64,000 nt of DNA from Aplidium turbinatum (lineage: Eukaryota > Chordata > Ascidiacea > Aplousobranchia > Polyclinidae), in assembly GCA_918807975.1 (NCBI GenBank), contig OU964925.1:1836798-1900797 (forward strand). The letters are read 5' to 3'. The translations under genes were made by a program, and so were the position numbers. This document shows positions 54,560 through 64,000 of the stretch, piece after piece. The notes under the pieces were generated by a model that saw only the letters and a list, made by a program, of their open reading frames with translations, made no database searches and was not told where the DNA came from. How positions within the stretch are numbered: the first letter of the stretch is position 1; each line of letters starts with the position of its first letter.

Positions 54560-55330
54560 AAAACGGTTTAACAATCAGCGATATGTCACGTGATACAATG
54601 GCTTAATATGATTGGTTAATTGTGGATATAAGTGGTTTTGGAAACAAAGTGTGATGGCGCGTAAGCGGTTTTGGAAGAAAACGCAATATTTAGTGTCGAA
54701 TTTGAAGCAGAAAGAGAAGGTTTTGGAAAAAAAAGAATGGATAGTAGGTACCTATGGTAATACTCTACCTAATGACACTCTAAACTCAATTTTGGTTAAA
54801 GTGGCGCCTAAGCGGTTTTGGAACTGGGCTCTTCATATGTTAATGTAAGTGCAATATATATGTTAGTGCAATTACTTTGAAATGTAAAAACGCCTAAAAA
54901 TAGCTTATATTTATGAGAAAAAGAATTTTTTTGTTTAGTTTAGCATTACTCTATGTTATAATTCAAAAAATTCAATTTTGAAGCTATTTTCGGGAAATTA
55001 AAATAAAAACCGACTTTCTGACGTTTTTTTATCTCAAATACTTATTTCAATGAATTTGTTGGGTAAAAATTTAATTTCTATACGCACAATACACATGGCT
55101 ATTATCTTGTAAAATATTTTGGCTCTGTGAGTTTCATAGCTCCCGTTATTAGCGATTAATTAGCAACGAGGCTAAAATAGCCCGTGACGTGCCTTCCGCG
55201 TACGAAAACAGCTCGTATTAAGATCGGGTTAAAAGCCACCTACTGTTCTTCTAGAATAAAAGTTGACTGCCAATGACAGTTGAAAATACTGGAATGTATT
55301 TATTCTGAACACTACAATCGACAAGTACAG
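54560..55330. other. No gene recognised; expected place of the last VARS exon
   Basis: The terminal VARS exon should lie to the left of 55343, but no matching frame was found. The motif AAGCGGTTTTGGAA recurs here (54136, 54631, 54663, 54811 with variations). Confidence 0.35.
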
Positions 55331-55342
55331 TGGCGCTCTCAC

Positions 55343-55492
55343 CTTCTGAAAATCAGCTTTCTGCACAGCCTCCGGTACTTTGCTTCTGTATTCGTTTTTT
55401 GACGTTTTATCTTCCAACAGTTTCAGCTTTTTGGTTTGTTCTTCGCGCTTTGCTTGTAGCTTCTTCACTTCCTTATCAAAATCTACAACGCC
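55343..55492 (-). CDS. VARS1: VARS exon: C-terminal coiled coil
   Basis: It encodes VVDFDKEVKKLQAKREEQTK and NEYRSKVPEAVQKADFQK, the D-x-x-K-E-[VIL]-x-K-L-x-x-K-x-x-x-L coiled coil and the [KR]-V-P-x-x-V-Q motif shared with other valine enzymes. The acceptor is GATGACAG and the donor AAG/GTGAGA. Confidence 0.92.
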
Positions 55493-58355
55493 CTGTCATC
55501 AAAATACATGAACAATACATGGTCATCACCACAGGAGGTGTTGTTGCAAAATAATGACTCGTTTACAAACCCATGAAGTTCAGACTAGAAACCTGAACTC
55601 GTACAAACGTTATTAGAAGCCGAAGTGGAGCAAAAAGTGATAGGTACAAAATGCTATGTGATATAAAAAAAAGAAGTGATATGGCCAAAAGTCCATGGAT
55701 CGATAAATAAAATTCGTAAGAAATGCATTTGCAATCGTTTAGAGCAGTGATTTTCGAGCAATTCTCCCCAAAAAAATCGCTCGCATGATGTAAGCATAAA
55801 TGTATGTTTCTTGGTAGTCGAGTGTAACAAAAATTGACAGCGATAGACACGTATTGTGCCCATGAGGCTGGGCTAATCAGTATCGCACCACTAATTCATG
55901 CCACATAGTTCTCAACCGCTGCTTTTGTTAGTCAATCAAATCCTTACCTTTGTGGAAAGAAAACAACTAAGCTAACTGTAGCCAAGGATGTGCACGGTTG
56001 AGAAGACGCGACCTTCCTGGCGTCTGTACTACCTGTCAATTATTGCTACACCTACACTCGACTGCCGAGAAACACATGTTTTTGGGAAAAGTCTTGATGG
56101 CTAGTGTGAAGGCTACACCGGTATGGTTAGCGAAACACAATGCTCGCTGTTCTATAATGAGTAGTCAGGTAGTGCTGACGTCAGGAAGATCACTCCTTCT
56201 CAACCGTGCACATCCTTGGCGACAGTTAGTTTAGTTGTTTTCTTTCCACAAAGGTAATGCTTTACAGTTTACAAAGAAGTGTAAGTATTTAGCATCATCA
56301 TCATAGAACATAATTTTGTCACATTTCATATTGATTCATTCATTAAACATACAGAAGTAGTCTGTGCTAAAAATGAGAAAACACTCCCTCGAGAAACTGA
56401 AGTCATCGCGCAAAGTTAAAGGGGAGGGAGGAGGTAATTTTAATTTCAACTTAAGCCTTGATTTAAGGATACGACAGCATATTTCAAAGCCTCTGGTATA
56501 ATGGTTTTAAAATTTTCATCCCACCCCGCCTCCATTCGAAAAATTACTTTTTAAATAGGCGAGGGAAGGTAAGTTGATACGTTTGTCACAATTGTAAACA
56601 AAATTTTGGTTTGGCTACAGTTCACTCAAGGTTTAAATGAAAGTTGATGAATAAAATGAAATATCTTCTGACAGGTGTCCACAACAAAGCTGGGTATGAA
56701 CGACTCGGTCACGTCATGTTTACGATAGAACTAACTTAAGTGTGAAAATAAATTCGCTTATTTTGATTTACTGGTTACATTCTGTTTTTCACTGCATCTA
56801 CTTTGTGGAAGTTAAGACGCGAAGGTTTTTGTTTGCAAAGTACTCAAAACTTCATCTATAAAACTGTGGAAGGCAAGTTGGTGCGCAAAGATGACTTTTT
56901 AAATAACGTTAATTAATCATTATCTAAAAATTAAATGCAGTAAAGTGCCGAAAGTTTCGTTTAAGTAACTTTCAGCAAATAGACCAACAAAATTCCGTTT
57001 ATCTTTGTACATGTGACAAACGTAACTTACCTTCCCTTGCCTACGTCTAAAAAGTAATTTTCGGGATAGGATGAAAATTTCAAAAAATTATACCAGAGAT
57101 CTTAAAATATCCGTTTGCATTCTAAAATCAGGGCTAAAGTTGGATTTGAAACAAAACTGTCAAAAAATCCCTCCACTCATACGCAAAATCAGTGTGAATT
57201 CAAGCGTAACCCCGGACCCAATCTACAAGATTCGACTAGACTTCTAACTCTGTATAGCCATGGGTAGCAGCCCTGCAAACGTAAGCCCGTGCATGGCGAC
57301 CCAGAGCAGTATTCTCCACAACGCGGTACAATTCCCCAACACATTTTGACGAAAAAATACAATAAATATCGTAAATTGTCACTCTCGTTAAGTCAAGCTG
57401 ATTTATCTTCGAACATCTTGCAATGCCTTGTCAGCACTACTAGAAGTGATTGTGACGTCACAACTGACTGACCTTAAGCATCAGGTTGACATCACATTTG
57501 TCGCTGACAAGGAAAACAGCGCACCCGGGTGGCGGGGTCCGATCAATGCCAAGAATGTTGACGTTCGATGACGATGTGAGCGTCCGAATGAGGTCAGAAT
57601 AACGAACAATGACATGACGAAGTGGATCGGCACAGCGAACGTATACTGGAGATAGAGAAACATGGAATGTACAGTTGTACACAATTGCACATTAGACCAA
57701 CACCAAGAACAATGCCATGGAGTCCCTTACGTTCCGCCTTGGCTTTGTTCAAATTGTATTCCGACCGAAGTGAACGAGTTGCCTTGACAACGCTCATAGC
57801 CAGTTCCACGTCAGCCTCTATCTCGTCATCTCCCCAGGAGTACTGTGATAAAAACTTTTGAAAGAAACACAATATCACTTACAAAACTTCATCAACGGTG
57901 CACTGATACTTTACCTGCGTCACTTCCGGCCACTCACACACCGACACACTTGGGTGAGTTTCATGGGGTCGTCGTGGCAACCGTTGCCATAACTCTTCAC
58001 TAATAAAAGGCATCAGAGGATGGGTTAGACGAAGCGCCATCTCCAGGCATGTAAACAACACATCGAGTGATGTTGCAGTAGCGGACTTGTCAGAACCGGA
58101 AAGAACCGGCTTTAGGTGTTCCTACAACACCAAAACAAACATTGCGTTATTTTGATGGCGCTCATTCGAGGTCGGCAAAGAAATCAATTCATGACGTACT
58201 AGGTAAACGTCACAGAGGTCGTAGAGCCAGAAATTGAAGACTGCTGTCGTGTAAGCAGGAAACTCATAAGTTTCCAACCCGCGGCTGCTCGCTTGGATCG
58301 CTCGAGACAATCTGCTAAGAATCCAACAATCCATGAAGCTCTCAAGTCCACTCAT
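55343..58355 (-). CDS. VARS1: Valyl-tRNA synthetase, C-terminal five exons
   Basis: Exons read leftward: 58200-58355, 57915-58121, 57731-57842, 57473-57645 and 55343-55492. All have GT-AG borders and consistent phases. Together they cover the anticodon-binding helical domain and the C-terminal coiled coil of a cytosolic-type class I valyl-tRNA synthetase, which attaches valine to tRNA-Val. The catalytic Rossmann domain, with HIGH and KMSKS signatures, would lie upstream of 58355 and was not found. The last exon is missing as well. The 1.98-kb intron between the fourth and fifth exons holds two fold-back repeats. The gene appears intact in what can be seen. Confidence 0.93.
55944..56257. mobile_element. 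Fold-back element, 62-bp inverted ends
   Basis: 55944-56005 and 56196-56257 are inverted repeats with two mismatches (ends TTACCTTTGTGGAAAGAAAA). The interior shares ACTCGACTGCCGAGAAACAC-type sequence with the tandem repeat at 58.8 kb. No target duplication was found. It lies in a VARS intron. Confidence 0.85.
56430..57170. mobile_element. Fold-back element, about 150-bp degenerate inverted ends
   Basis: 56440-56602 and 57009-57160 are inverted repeats. GGGAAGGTAAGTTGATACGT faces ACGTAACTTACCTTCCC, and ATTACTTTTTAAAT and GATTTAAGG-type blocks pair further out. Divergence is moderate. It lies in a VARS intron. Confidence 0.7.
57473..57645 (-). CDS. VARS1: VARS exon: G-C-A-V-x-x-x-S-D block
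   Basis: It encodes DLIRTLTSSSNVNILGIDRT and PPGCAVFLVSDKCDVNLMLK, matching the C-terminal region of animal cytosolic enzymes. The acceptor is ATCTCCAG. It ends AAG/GTCAGT in phase 0. Confidence 0.9.
57731..57842 (-). CDS. VARS1: VARS exon: R-S-L-R-x-[ED]-Y-N-L block
   Basis: It encodes VELAMSVVKATRSLRSEYNL, matching the family's helical segment before the C-terminal arm. The acceptor is TATCACAG and the donor GTAAGG. Confidence 0.93.
57915..58121 (-). CDS. VARS1: VARS exon: P-F-M-P-F-x-[ST]-E-E-L block
   Basis: It encodes HLKPVLSGSDKSATATSLDV and LTHPLMPFISEELWQRLPRR, the conserved core of the anticodon-binding domain. The acceptor is GTTGTAG and the donor GTAAAG. Confidence 0.95.
58200..58355 (-). 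CDS. VARS1: VARS exon: start of anticodon-binding domain
   Basis: It encodes MSGLESFMDCWILSRLSRAI and YEFPAYTTAVFNFWLYDLCD, matching the family's M-D-x-W-I-L-S-R-L and F-W-L-Y-[ED]-L-C-D-V-Y-[LI]. A TATTACAG acceptor and GTACGT donor flank it. Confidence 0.93.
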
Positions 58356-58359
58356 CTGT

Positions 58360-58770
58360 AATAAACAAGCCGGGTCATATGAAGGCATTAGGGCAGGTCA
58401 ATTTTTATGTTTTGCTTAGACTGGAGAGAGAGAGTAGTTGCAAAAGGTTAAGTGGATGCCGACAATATATTTAAAACCAATCCTAAAACCGCCATTCGCT
58501 TGCGCATTGAGCTAATCTGGTCCTTCTTTCCTTTAATAAGTGCGCAGACATTATGGCGTCACATGTCTATAGCAATGTCACAAGTCGGTTAGCCTTGAAA
58601 TATACGCTGATTAAATTCAACAGCCCTTAAAATTGGTGCAAAGGATAAGCCTAACATTAAAACGTTTTAAACAATAGGTGGTATAACTTCTAAAAAAATA
58701 CTATGCATGAGGTCTAATTAACTGGCAAAAGCACCGGTCGAGAACTATGTGGCATGAATTGGTGGTGCGA
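58360..58770. other. VARS intron, no gene recognised
   Basis: 58738-58840 is the inverse of 55800-55915 (GGCATGAATTGGTGGTGCGA), a repeat shared by two VARS introns. Nothing else recognised. Confidence 0.45.
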
Positions 58771-58773
58771 TAC

Positions 58774-58979
58774 TGATGAGCTCAGCTTCATGGGCCAGAC
58801 ACGGTGTCAATTTTTACTACACTCGACCGCAGAGAAACATGTTTTTGAAATAGCCATGATTGCTACACTCGACCGCTGATGAGCTCAGCTTCATGGGCCA
58901 GACACGGTGTCAATTTTTGCTACACTCGACCGCAGAGAAACATGTTTTTGAAATAGCCATGATGGCTAGTGTGGAGGCG
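58774..58979. repeat. Two tandem 103-bp units
   Basis: TGATGAGCTCAGCTTCATGG and the following sequence are repeated at 58774 and 58877, with near identity until the last 15-20 bp. The unit includes CACTCGACCGCAGAGAAACA, shared with the fold-back at 56.05 kb. Confidence 0.88.
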
Positions 58980-59010
58980 GTCGGGTGCTTTTCAGAGGCG
59001 AGACAATGCA

Positions 59011-59100
59011 CTAGAACAGGGTTTCCCAAACTGTGGTCCGCTGACCACTGGTGGTCCGCGACGACTGCACAGGTGGTCCGTGGCGATATGACTAGAAATT
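59011..59100 (+). mobile_element. hAT-type left end
   Basis: CAGGGTTTCCCAAACTGTGG followed by repeated GGTCCGC motifs is a common hAT terminus. No right end was recognised, so only a fragment is claimed. Confidence 0.5.
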
Positions 59101-59265
59101 ATAAAGTGACACATATACGTTGTACAGTAGGCCTACGTACCCTGTCAAAGATAATTGCCGCAGTTCTTTACAACTTTACAAATCGTACTTGTTGCACCTT
59201 CGTTGCAGTTAAAAAGCTGTTTACGAAAAATTCACGTATTCAACATTCTCATTTAACTTGTTGGA

Positions 59266-59455
59266 ATGAGGTGGTATGGGCATGTTTTGAGAAGGGATGA
59301 AGATGATGTTTTGAGAAGAGCGCTGGAGTTGCAAGTGGAGGGTCGTATAAAACAAGGAAGACCCAAGAAAACATGGAAAAGGCATGTTGAGGAGGAAAGC
59401 AGCAAGGTGGGCTTGACAAGAAAGGAAACTTGCATACCTGGCAGGCATTTTTAAC
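59266..59455 (+). mobile_element. RTE-like LINE C-terminal fragment
   Basis: It encodes MRWYGHVLRRDEDDVLRRAL and then GRPKKTWKRHVEEES, the C-terminal signature of RTE/BovB-like LINEs. Only about 60 codons remain. Confidence 0.85.
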
Positions 59456-59459
59456 CTTC

Positions 59460-60820
59460 TAAATCTAAACCAATTGAACTTGTCACTTCAGGGATGAGAT
59501 GCGAAAATTTTACTTACTCAAATACACAAAATAACAGCATTCATAAACTAAACATATGGAAAACAAGGATAAATGATAATGTTGTGGATATGTTTCCTGT
59601 TCTGTGTGACTACATTACCCACGAATCCTTAATTAATACAGAGTTGATTTTCTCTGACGTTACACAACATTTGGAATTGCTTTTGCACATTTCAAGAAGT
59701 ACTTTTTAAAAGAGACGTATCAGAATTTTGACTGAATTTTAAACCCTTTTGTTGTTACAAAGACTGATCCGTCAGGACGCGAAGAAGAAGAATTAGCCGA
59801 ATATCATCTGATCGAACTTTAATGCTTAGTTTCAATCAAACAGCTATTGCATCTTTCTGGCTGAGTGTCACAATTTCTTTCTATCTCTTACCAGAAAAAA
59901 GACTTGGAAAGGTTCAATGACGTAGTTTAATGGGTTAAACCGAAAAGCAGTCAATTAAATTCACGGATAGTTCTACTAGTGAAATGATATATATGAAAAC
60001 GCTTGAAGGACTCCAACGAATGGTTCACCACTTCCAGCAATTAATCAAAGTAACAGTAAACAGCAATAGATTCCAACGCTTGCGGCTTTTGATCGAGTTT
60101 AACGTGATCCACTCACAGCTTCTGATACGATTCTAATTTCAATCAGAAATTATATTAGCATCAACTTTGCTTACTCGTATTCAATACTTCAACTCTCGAT
60201 CAACAATAATCTTTGCGTCTATTAACAACTGCTACTACTACAACAATGATCTCTCATCATAATACAACTCCCCTAATAATAAAAGATTACACAAATTACA
60301 CCACTATTTAATATTTATAGAAGGTTGTTTCGGTCTAGTAACTTCGAGAAGGTTACGTAATGTCACATTGTTCTGTCAAGTTGCATTAATGTAAACAAGC
60401 AGAAGCCCAAAGAAGTTTAAAGAATGTCACGTAGGGTAGTAGATTCTTACATAATAAATATTTCGCAATCGGACATCTACTGGTAAACATCCTTATGACG
60501 TCATGACAAACGTCGCTCAGAAATTATGAAAAACAACAGAACATTCCAGATTCGCATGCTTACAGACGATTCTGGAAATACGTTACATAATACAGATTTC
60601 TCATTCAAAGGTTACTTCAGGTCAATACCCGATAATAACACATCGCTCAAAATTCCATAATGAAAACAGCACATTCTGTCAAGACGCAAAGCAGCCCGAC
60701 GCGAGGCCTTGCACATTGATTGTGACACTGAGTGTTGTGGAGGAATACCCATTGCTATCTCAAAAGTCAACTAAAATTTTAATTTTAGTTAATTTTAACT
60801 TTTTTCAGATTCTATTTGAA
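59460..60820. other. No gene recognised
   Basis: AT-rich sequence. A short GAAGAAGAAGAAT run near 59780 may be a LINE tail. No coding segment or RNA gene recognised. Confidence 0.35.
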
Positions 60821-60828
60821 TAAGAGTA

Positions 60829-60910
60829 CTGATGAAGCCGCCTTTACAGCGGCGAAAGCTCTACCAATAAATTTTTGTAGTTACCAAACCTGGTTGATTT
60901 TTTATTGAAA
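60829..60910 (+). ncRNA. Hammerhead-like ribozyme motif in Penelope-type sequence
   Basis: 60829-60860 reads CTGATGAAGCCGC, a short loop, GCGGCGAAAGC. The CUGAUGA and GAAA core surrounds a perfect five-pair stem II. GTTACCAAACCTGG follows, as in the minus-strand motif at 43.4 kb. Stems I and III are unverified. Confidence 0.55.
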
Positions 60911-61499
60911 ATTTTAATTTGTTGCCTTTTTTCACAACCTAGATGTGTGTAACAGCATTTTCAGCTCTTATCCCAAGATACCAACGTAAAACGAACGATT
61001 TTATACGAATGGCTAATGACAGAGAAGTTTGGAAGACCATGATCGCCAACGTCTGTATCAGATCAGGCACATAATCATCATCATACCAACATGAAAACAA
61101 AATACAGGTCCAGACTTGATAATAATTCTTCACCATTTCAGAACTATAACTACGGTTTTAGAAGGCTTTTTAAAAAATCAGTAAAGTCACTCTGAAAGGC
61201 TTTCATCAGACCAACGACTTGCGCTTGAAGAGTCAAAGCGCCGTGTAGCTGGTCAATACGTCACATATATAACTGATTAACTTCCACCGAATGAGCTCGT
61301 GTGGCTTGTTGCGTCACAATGCTCTGGGCAGGAGTCGGAAAATTTCTACACCAACGCTACTATTTTCTGCTGTGCAAAGTTTCACAGGCTTTTTTCTTTA
61401 AATTTATTTTCGCGTGTCATGTGCGCGAAAGTGAATTTTCCTTGGTCTTTTCCACTGCAGACATATACAACCAAGCAACCACACGGCATTTAACATAAT

Positions 61500-62399
61500 G
61501 GATTAAAATTGAACATAAACTATAAGCTACAAACGTTTTCGGCCATACACACGTTAGCCCTTATCAAGTAACAAAAAATAACTGCTTATCATATCTACAA
61601 TGAAAATGAATGACTGATCTAAACACTGAATTGAAAAACGAAATGCAAAATGAAACGGCAGAACAGAAGAAAGGCACATCACGTGGCGTTTAAATTACAC
61701 CAGGCAAAGACGCAACATATGACGTATCAAGAAAAGACGTTGAGTAGATAAGAAGCACCTGAGGCAAACAACTGTGTATTGAGGCGAGGATTGTATGATT
61801 TTATTAGCAAAGCCTCGTGGATTTTAGTGTCGAATTCGGTGAAACATTTACGCATAATTCTAAAGGACTCCAAGGATGGTTTGTTATTTGAACATGTTTG
61901 ACAATCGAATATGTGATCTTTAATGGCACTTTGCTTGTTCAAATTAGTTAAATCCAAGTGCTCCCTCACTCTCGTGGCCAAATGCCGCGTAGACATACCG
62001 ATGTATGTACAATTCGCGTCATGCGAACAAGTGAACTTGTACACGACATTTGAACACAAGTAGGAGGGAGTCCTAGATTTAAGCTGAAAATAATAGCCAA
62101 CTTTGAACGTTTTATACACAGGAACAATATCCACGTTGAACTTCATTTTGATAAAACTTGACATATTACTGACAAAGCGTCTCGATGCTTTACCCACAAA
62201 GGGAACTGTAAGGCAGTTCTTCCATTCACGCTCGTCCGCTTGAGAGTGCGTAGAACGTGAATCCAAAAACCCCCTCAGCACCTTATTGAAAAACCATGTG
62301 GGGTAGTTGTTCGCAATAAAACAAGACCGTAAACGATTGACTTCAACATTAAAATTATCAAAATTAGAGCAAATTGCCACTGCGTCACAAAAAAATATG
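61500..62399 (-). mobile_element. Penelope-like element, endonuclease end
   Basis: The GIY-YIG gene is followed leftward by a terminal-repeat-like segment. Its GGCTAACG / CGGCC-GAAAACG arrangement (61568-61534) resembles a degenerate hammerhead of this group. The reverse transcriptase part would lie to the right, but the sequence is replaced at 62400 by another transposon, which seems to have landed in this element. Confidence 0.8.
61727..62380 (-). CDS. Penelope-like GIY-YIG endonuclease domain, 217 codons
   Basis: The C-terminal part of a Penelope-like polyprotein. It contains LTVPFVGKASRRFVSNM and YVYKFTCSHDANC-type Cys pairs. The nuclease core CTYIGMSTRHLATRVREHL (Y-I-G, catalytic Arg, E-H) follows, then IKDHIFDCQTC and SYNPRLNTQ. 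In this group the domain nicks target DNA for reverse transcription. The open frame is continuous and probably extends upstream into the sequence now beyond the neighbouring transposon. Confidence 0.92.
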   Translation of the reverse strand: MAICSNFDNFNVEVNRLRSCFIANNYPTWFFNKVLRGFLDSRSTHSQADEREWKNCLTVPFVGKASRRFVSNMSSFIKMKFNVDIVPVYKTFKVGYYFQLKSRTPSYLCSNVVYKFTCSHDANCTYIGMSTRHLATRVREHLDLTNLNKQSAIKDHIFDCQTCSNNKPSLESFRIMRKCFTEFDTKIHEALLIKSYNPRLNTQLFASGASYLLNVFS

Positions 62400-64000
62400 G
62401 CATGTCGGTAACTGAGATACCAATATCCATTCCAGACGTAGTTTTGGGCGCTGATTCCGAATCTGAACTCGGTTTTGCTCTATCACGTCAGGTTGTTGAG
62501 TTATTTACAATTTTTATTTTCTCCAAATTGGCTTATAGTTGATTATATTGGCAATTGCTAATGTGCCTCTAAATCGCTTTATTGCCTGCGAAGTTGCTTG
62601 TATTGATTAAAAAAACATGACTGTTCTACTACACAATAGAAATGAAAAACCGTCAGTTCCAGTGGCCAACAGTAGTCCAAGACCAAAGAAACATATGAAG
62701 CAATGAAGAATTTGCTAACATGCATCAGTTATGAAAACCATAAATGGCATATAGGCTACTGTATATAGTGACCTAAAAGTTGTTGGACTCTTACTTGGTT
62801 TGCAGCTGGGTTACACTAAGTACATGTGTTTCCTTTGTTTGTGGAATAGCTAGGCAGATGAACAGCACTATAGTACAGAAAAATGCAAATTTCAACCCAG
62901 GCAATTTCAATGTGCAACATCAGCCAATAGTTAATGCGAACAAAATTTTCCTTCCTCTACTCCACATAAAGCTTGGTTTGTTCAACAATTTTGTGAAAGC
63001 CATGGATAAACAAAGTGATGGATTTAAATATATTTGCGAGATATTTTCTTACAAATCTGACGCAAAGCTGAAGCAAGGAATCTTTGTTGAACCAGAAATA
63101 AGAAAATTGTTGAAAGATGAAATTTTTAAAAGCAATTTAACTCCACAAGAACTTGCGGCCTGGAACGGTTTCTTTTTGGTTGTTGAAAATGTTCTTGGTA
63201 AGCACAAAGCAACCAATTACAAAGAAATTGTCAACCAAATGCTAAAGTCATACGAAGCCATGGGGGGTTCGGATGTCGCTGAAAATGCATTTTTTGCATA
63301 GTCACCTAGATTTTTTTCCACCCAGCAATGCTGATGTCAGTGATGAACATGAAGAGAAGTTTCATCAAGACATTAAAATCATAGAAGAAAGATACCAGGG
63401 GAATGTCAGTCCTGCCATGATGGCTGACTTTTGTTGGTCTCTTCAAAGAGACACCAATGAAGACCATCGCAGGAAGCGAAGATGCCCAAAGCATTTCTAA
63501 AATGTTCGATGAGAATCTTTTTTCTGCAAAAAAATGACTGATATCTTGGTCTTATAACGTAGCCTTTATGTTAAGACGACTTTTTAAGCTAACAAAAGTT
63601 TGTTAATTGTGATATTTGTTAAGTGTTTGCGATTGCATTTAATTTGTTCGTATATGCTGCATATCAATTAACAACAAGCTTAAAAATAGCTGTCAATTGA
63701 TGCAAAAATCGTAAAGTTAGGCTCCTTATTACGCATATTATTTTTCATGTTGAATTGAATTTTTATTGGCAGTGATTAAAATAAATTTCCAGACTCTTTC
63801 ATGAATTTTAAAAATACTTTTTTGACTACGGCAAAAAAGAAACATTATAACAAAATTGACCCAATTTTCAAAAATTTAAAAATAATAAATTGTAAATAAC
63901 TCAACAACCTGACGTGATAGAGCAAAACCGAGTTCAGATTCGGAATCAGCGCCCAAAACTACGTCTGGAATGGATATTGGTATCTCAGTTACCGACATGC
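62400..64000 (+). mobile_element. Transposon with identical inverted ends of about 113 bp, PLHIKLG family
   Basis: 62400-62512 equals the inverse complement of 63888-64000 (starting GCATGTCGGTAACTGAGATA), with no difference that I see. The window ends at the right terminus, so the target duplication and exact border cannot be read. The interior carries the C-terminal part of the transposase-like protein also seen at 7.5-9.0 kb. It interrupts a Penelope-like element. Confidence 0.88.
62600..63500 (+). pseudogene. Transposase-like protein, C-terminal two-thirds (PLHIKLG family)
   Basis: Frames in succession give LLHNRNEKPSVPVANS, DLKVVGLLLGLQLGYTKYMC, FLCLWNS, NANKIFLPLLHIKLGLFNNF, KQGIFVEPEIRKLLKDEI, ENVLGKHKATNYKEIVNQML, MSLKMHFLHSHLDFFPPSNA, FHQDIKIIEERYQGN and DFCWSLQRDTNEDHRRKRRC. 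These are the family's core motifs. The N-terminal zinc modules are absent, so this is an internal-deletion derivative. At least two frameshifts and a stop (near 62845 and 63265) break it. It could be mobilised only by an intact relative. Confidence 0.85.

Noticed and set aside
55229-55342. Continuation of VARS through the 55.34-kb donor to the stop at 55229
   Set aside because: The residues after the donor lose all similarity to the family, and a good GTGAGA donor ends the exon.
1-64000. LTR retroelements, retrovirus-like copies or Polintons
   Set aside because: I looked for protease, integrase, RNase H, capsid or protein-primed polymerase signatures and for paired long direct repeats, and found none. 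All reverse transcriptases seen are of LINE or Penelope type.

Overview
The window is nuclear DNA of an animal. Host genes are split by GT-AG introns, and the spaces between exons are filled with animal-type mobile elements: APE-type LINEs, Penelope-like elements, hAT transposons, tRNA-derived SINEs and fold-back elements. The AT-rich base composition, the somatomedin-B/EndoU gene architecture and the mix of element families fit a marine invertebrate. I cannot fix the phylum from this sequence. No LTR retroelement, retrovirus-like copy or Polinton was recognised.

Host genes. (1) A secreted poly(U)-specific endoribonuclease gene (ENDOU type) lies on the minus strand from 23.77 kb down to 4.76 kb. 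Nine exons join in phase to about 402 codons: signal peptide, three somatomedin-B domains, then an EndoU domain with both catalytic histidines and the lysine. Its 8.0-kb and 5.6-kb introns hold most of the transposons of the left third. (2) Two 3' exons of a serpin lie on the plus strand at 49.66-50.04 kb, with an inhibitory-type hinge and a predicted Gln-Ser reactive bond. (3) Five exons of valyl-tRNA synthetase (anticodon-binding domain plus C-terminal coiled coil) lie on the minus strand at 55.34-58.36 kb; the catalytic half lies outside or was not found. A short terminal exon of an unidentified gene (44.25 kb, minus) and a coding-like stretch near 25.0-25.3 kb are weaker.

Mobile elements by region. 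0-13 kb: minisatellites, a hAT (4.84-6.39 kb), a decayed transposase (7.5-9.0 kb), an I/Jockey-type LINE (10.16-11.68 kb) beside an RTE fragment. 13-20 kb: a nested tower (TA-flanked element, TTAA-flanked element, hAT) and a second hAT inside a zinc-finger transposase relic. 20-29 kb: SINEs, an RTE tail, nested palindromic elements. 29.07-32.96 kb: a 3.9-kb transposon with about 230-260 bp inverted ends and a spliced gene combining zinc domains, a FEN/PIN-like nuclease signature and a C-terminal CXC motif. 33-40 kb: a hAT MITE in a LINE tail, a rearranged LINE, a deletion derivative of the 13-kb element, and a CR1-group LINE inside a Penelope-like element. 40-49 kb: a hAT with perfect 8-bp target duplication, a 93-bp-arm hairpin, hammerhead-like motifs, LINE and RTE relics. 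50.68-53.18 kb: a young transposon with 292-bp near-identical inverted ends and an unusual transposase. 53-62 kb: LINE relics, a MITE, fold-back repeats and a Penelope-like GIY-YIG gene. 62.4-64 kb: a further transposon with about 113-bp identical inverted ends, reaching the window edge and related to the relic at 7.5-9.0 kb.

The three protein-coding transposons with long inverted ends (29.07, 50.68 and 62.40 kb) are the best candidates for poorly described systems. They carry transposase families I recognise as recurrent unannotated proteins in animal genomes but cannot place in a named superfamily.
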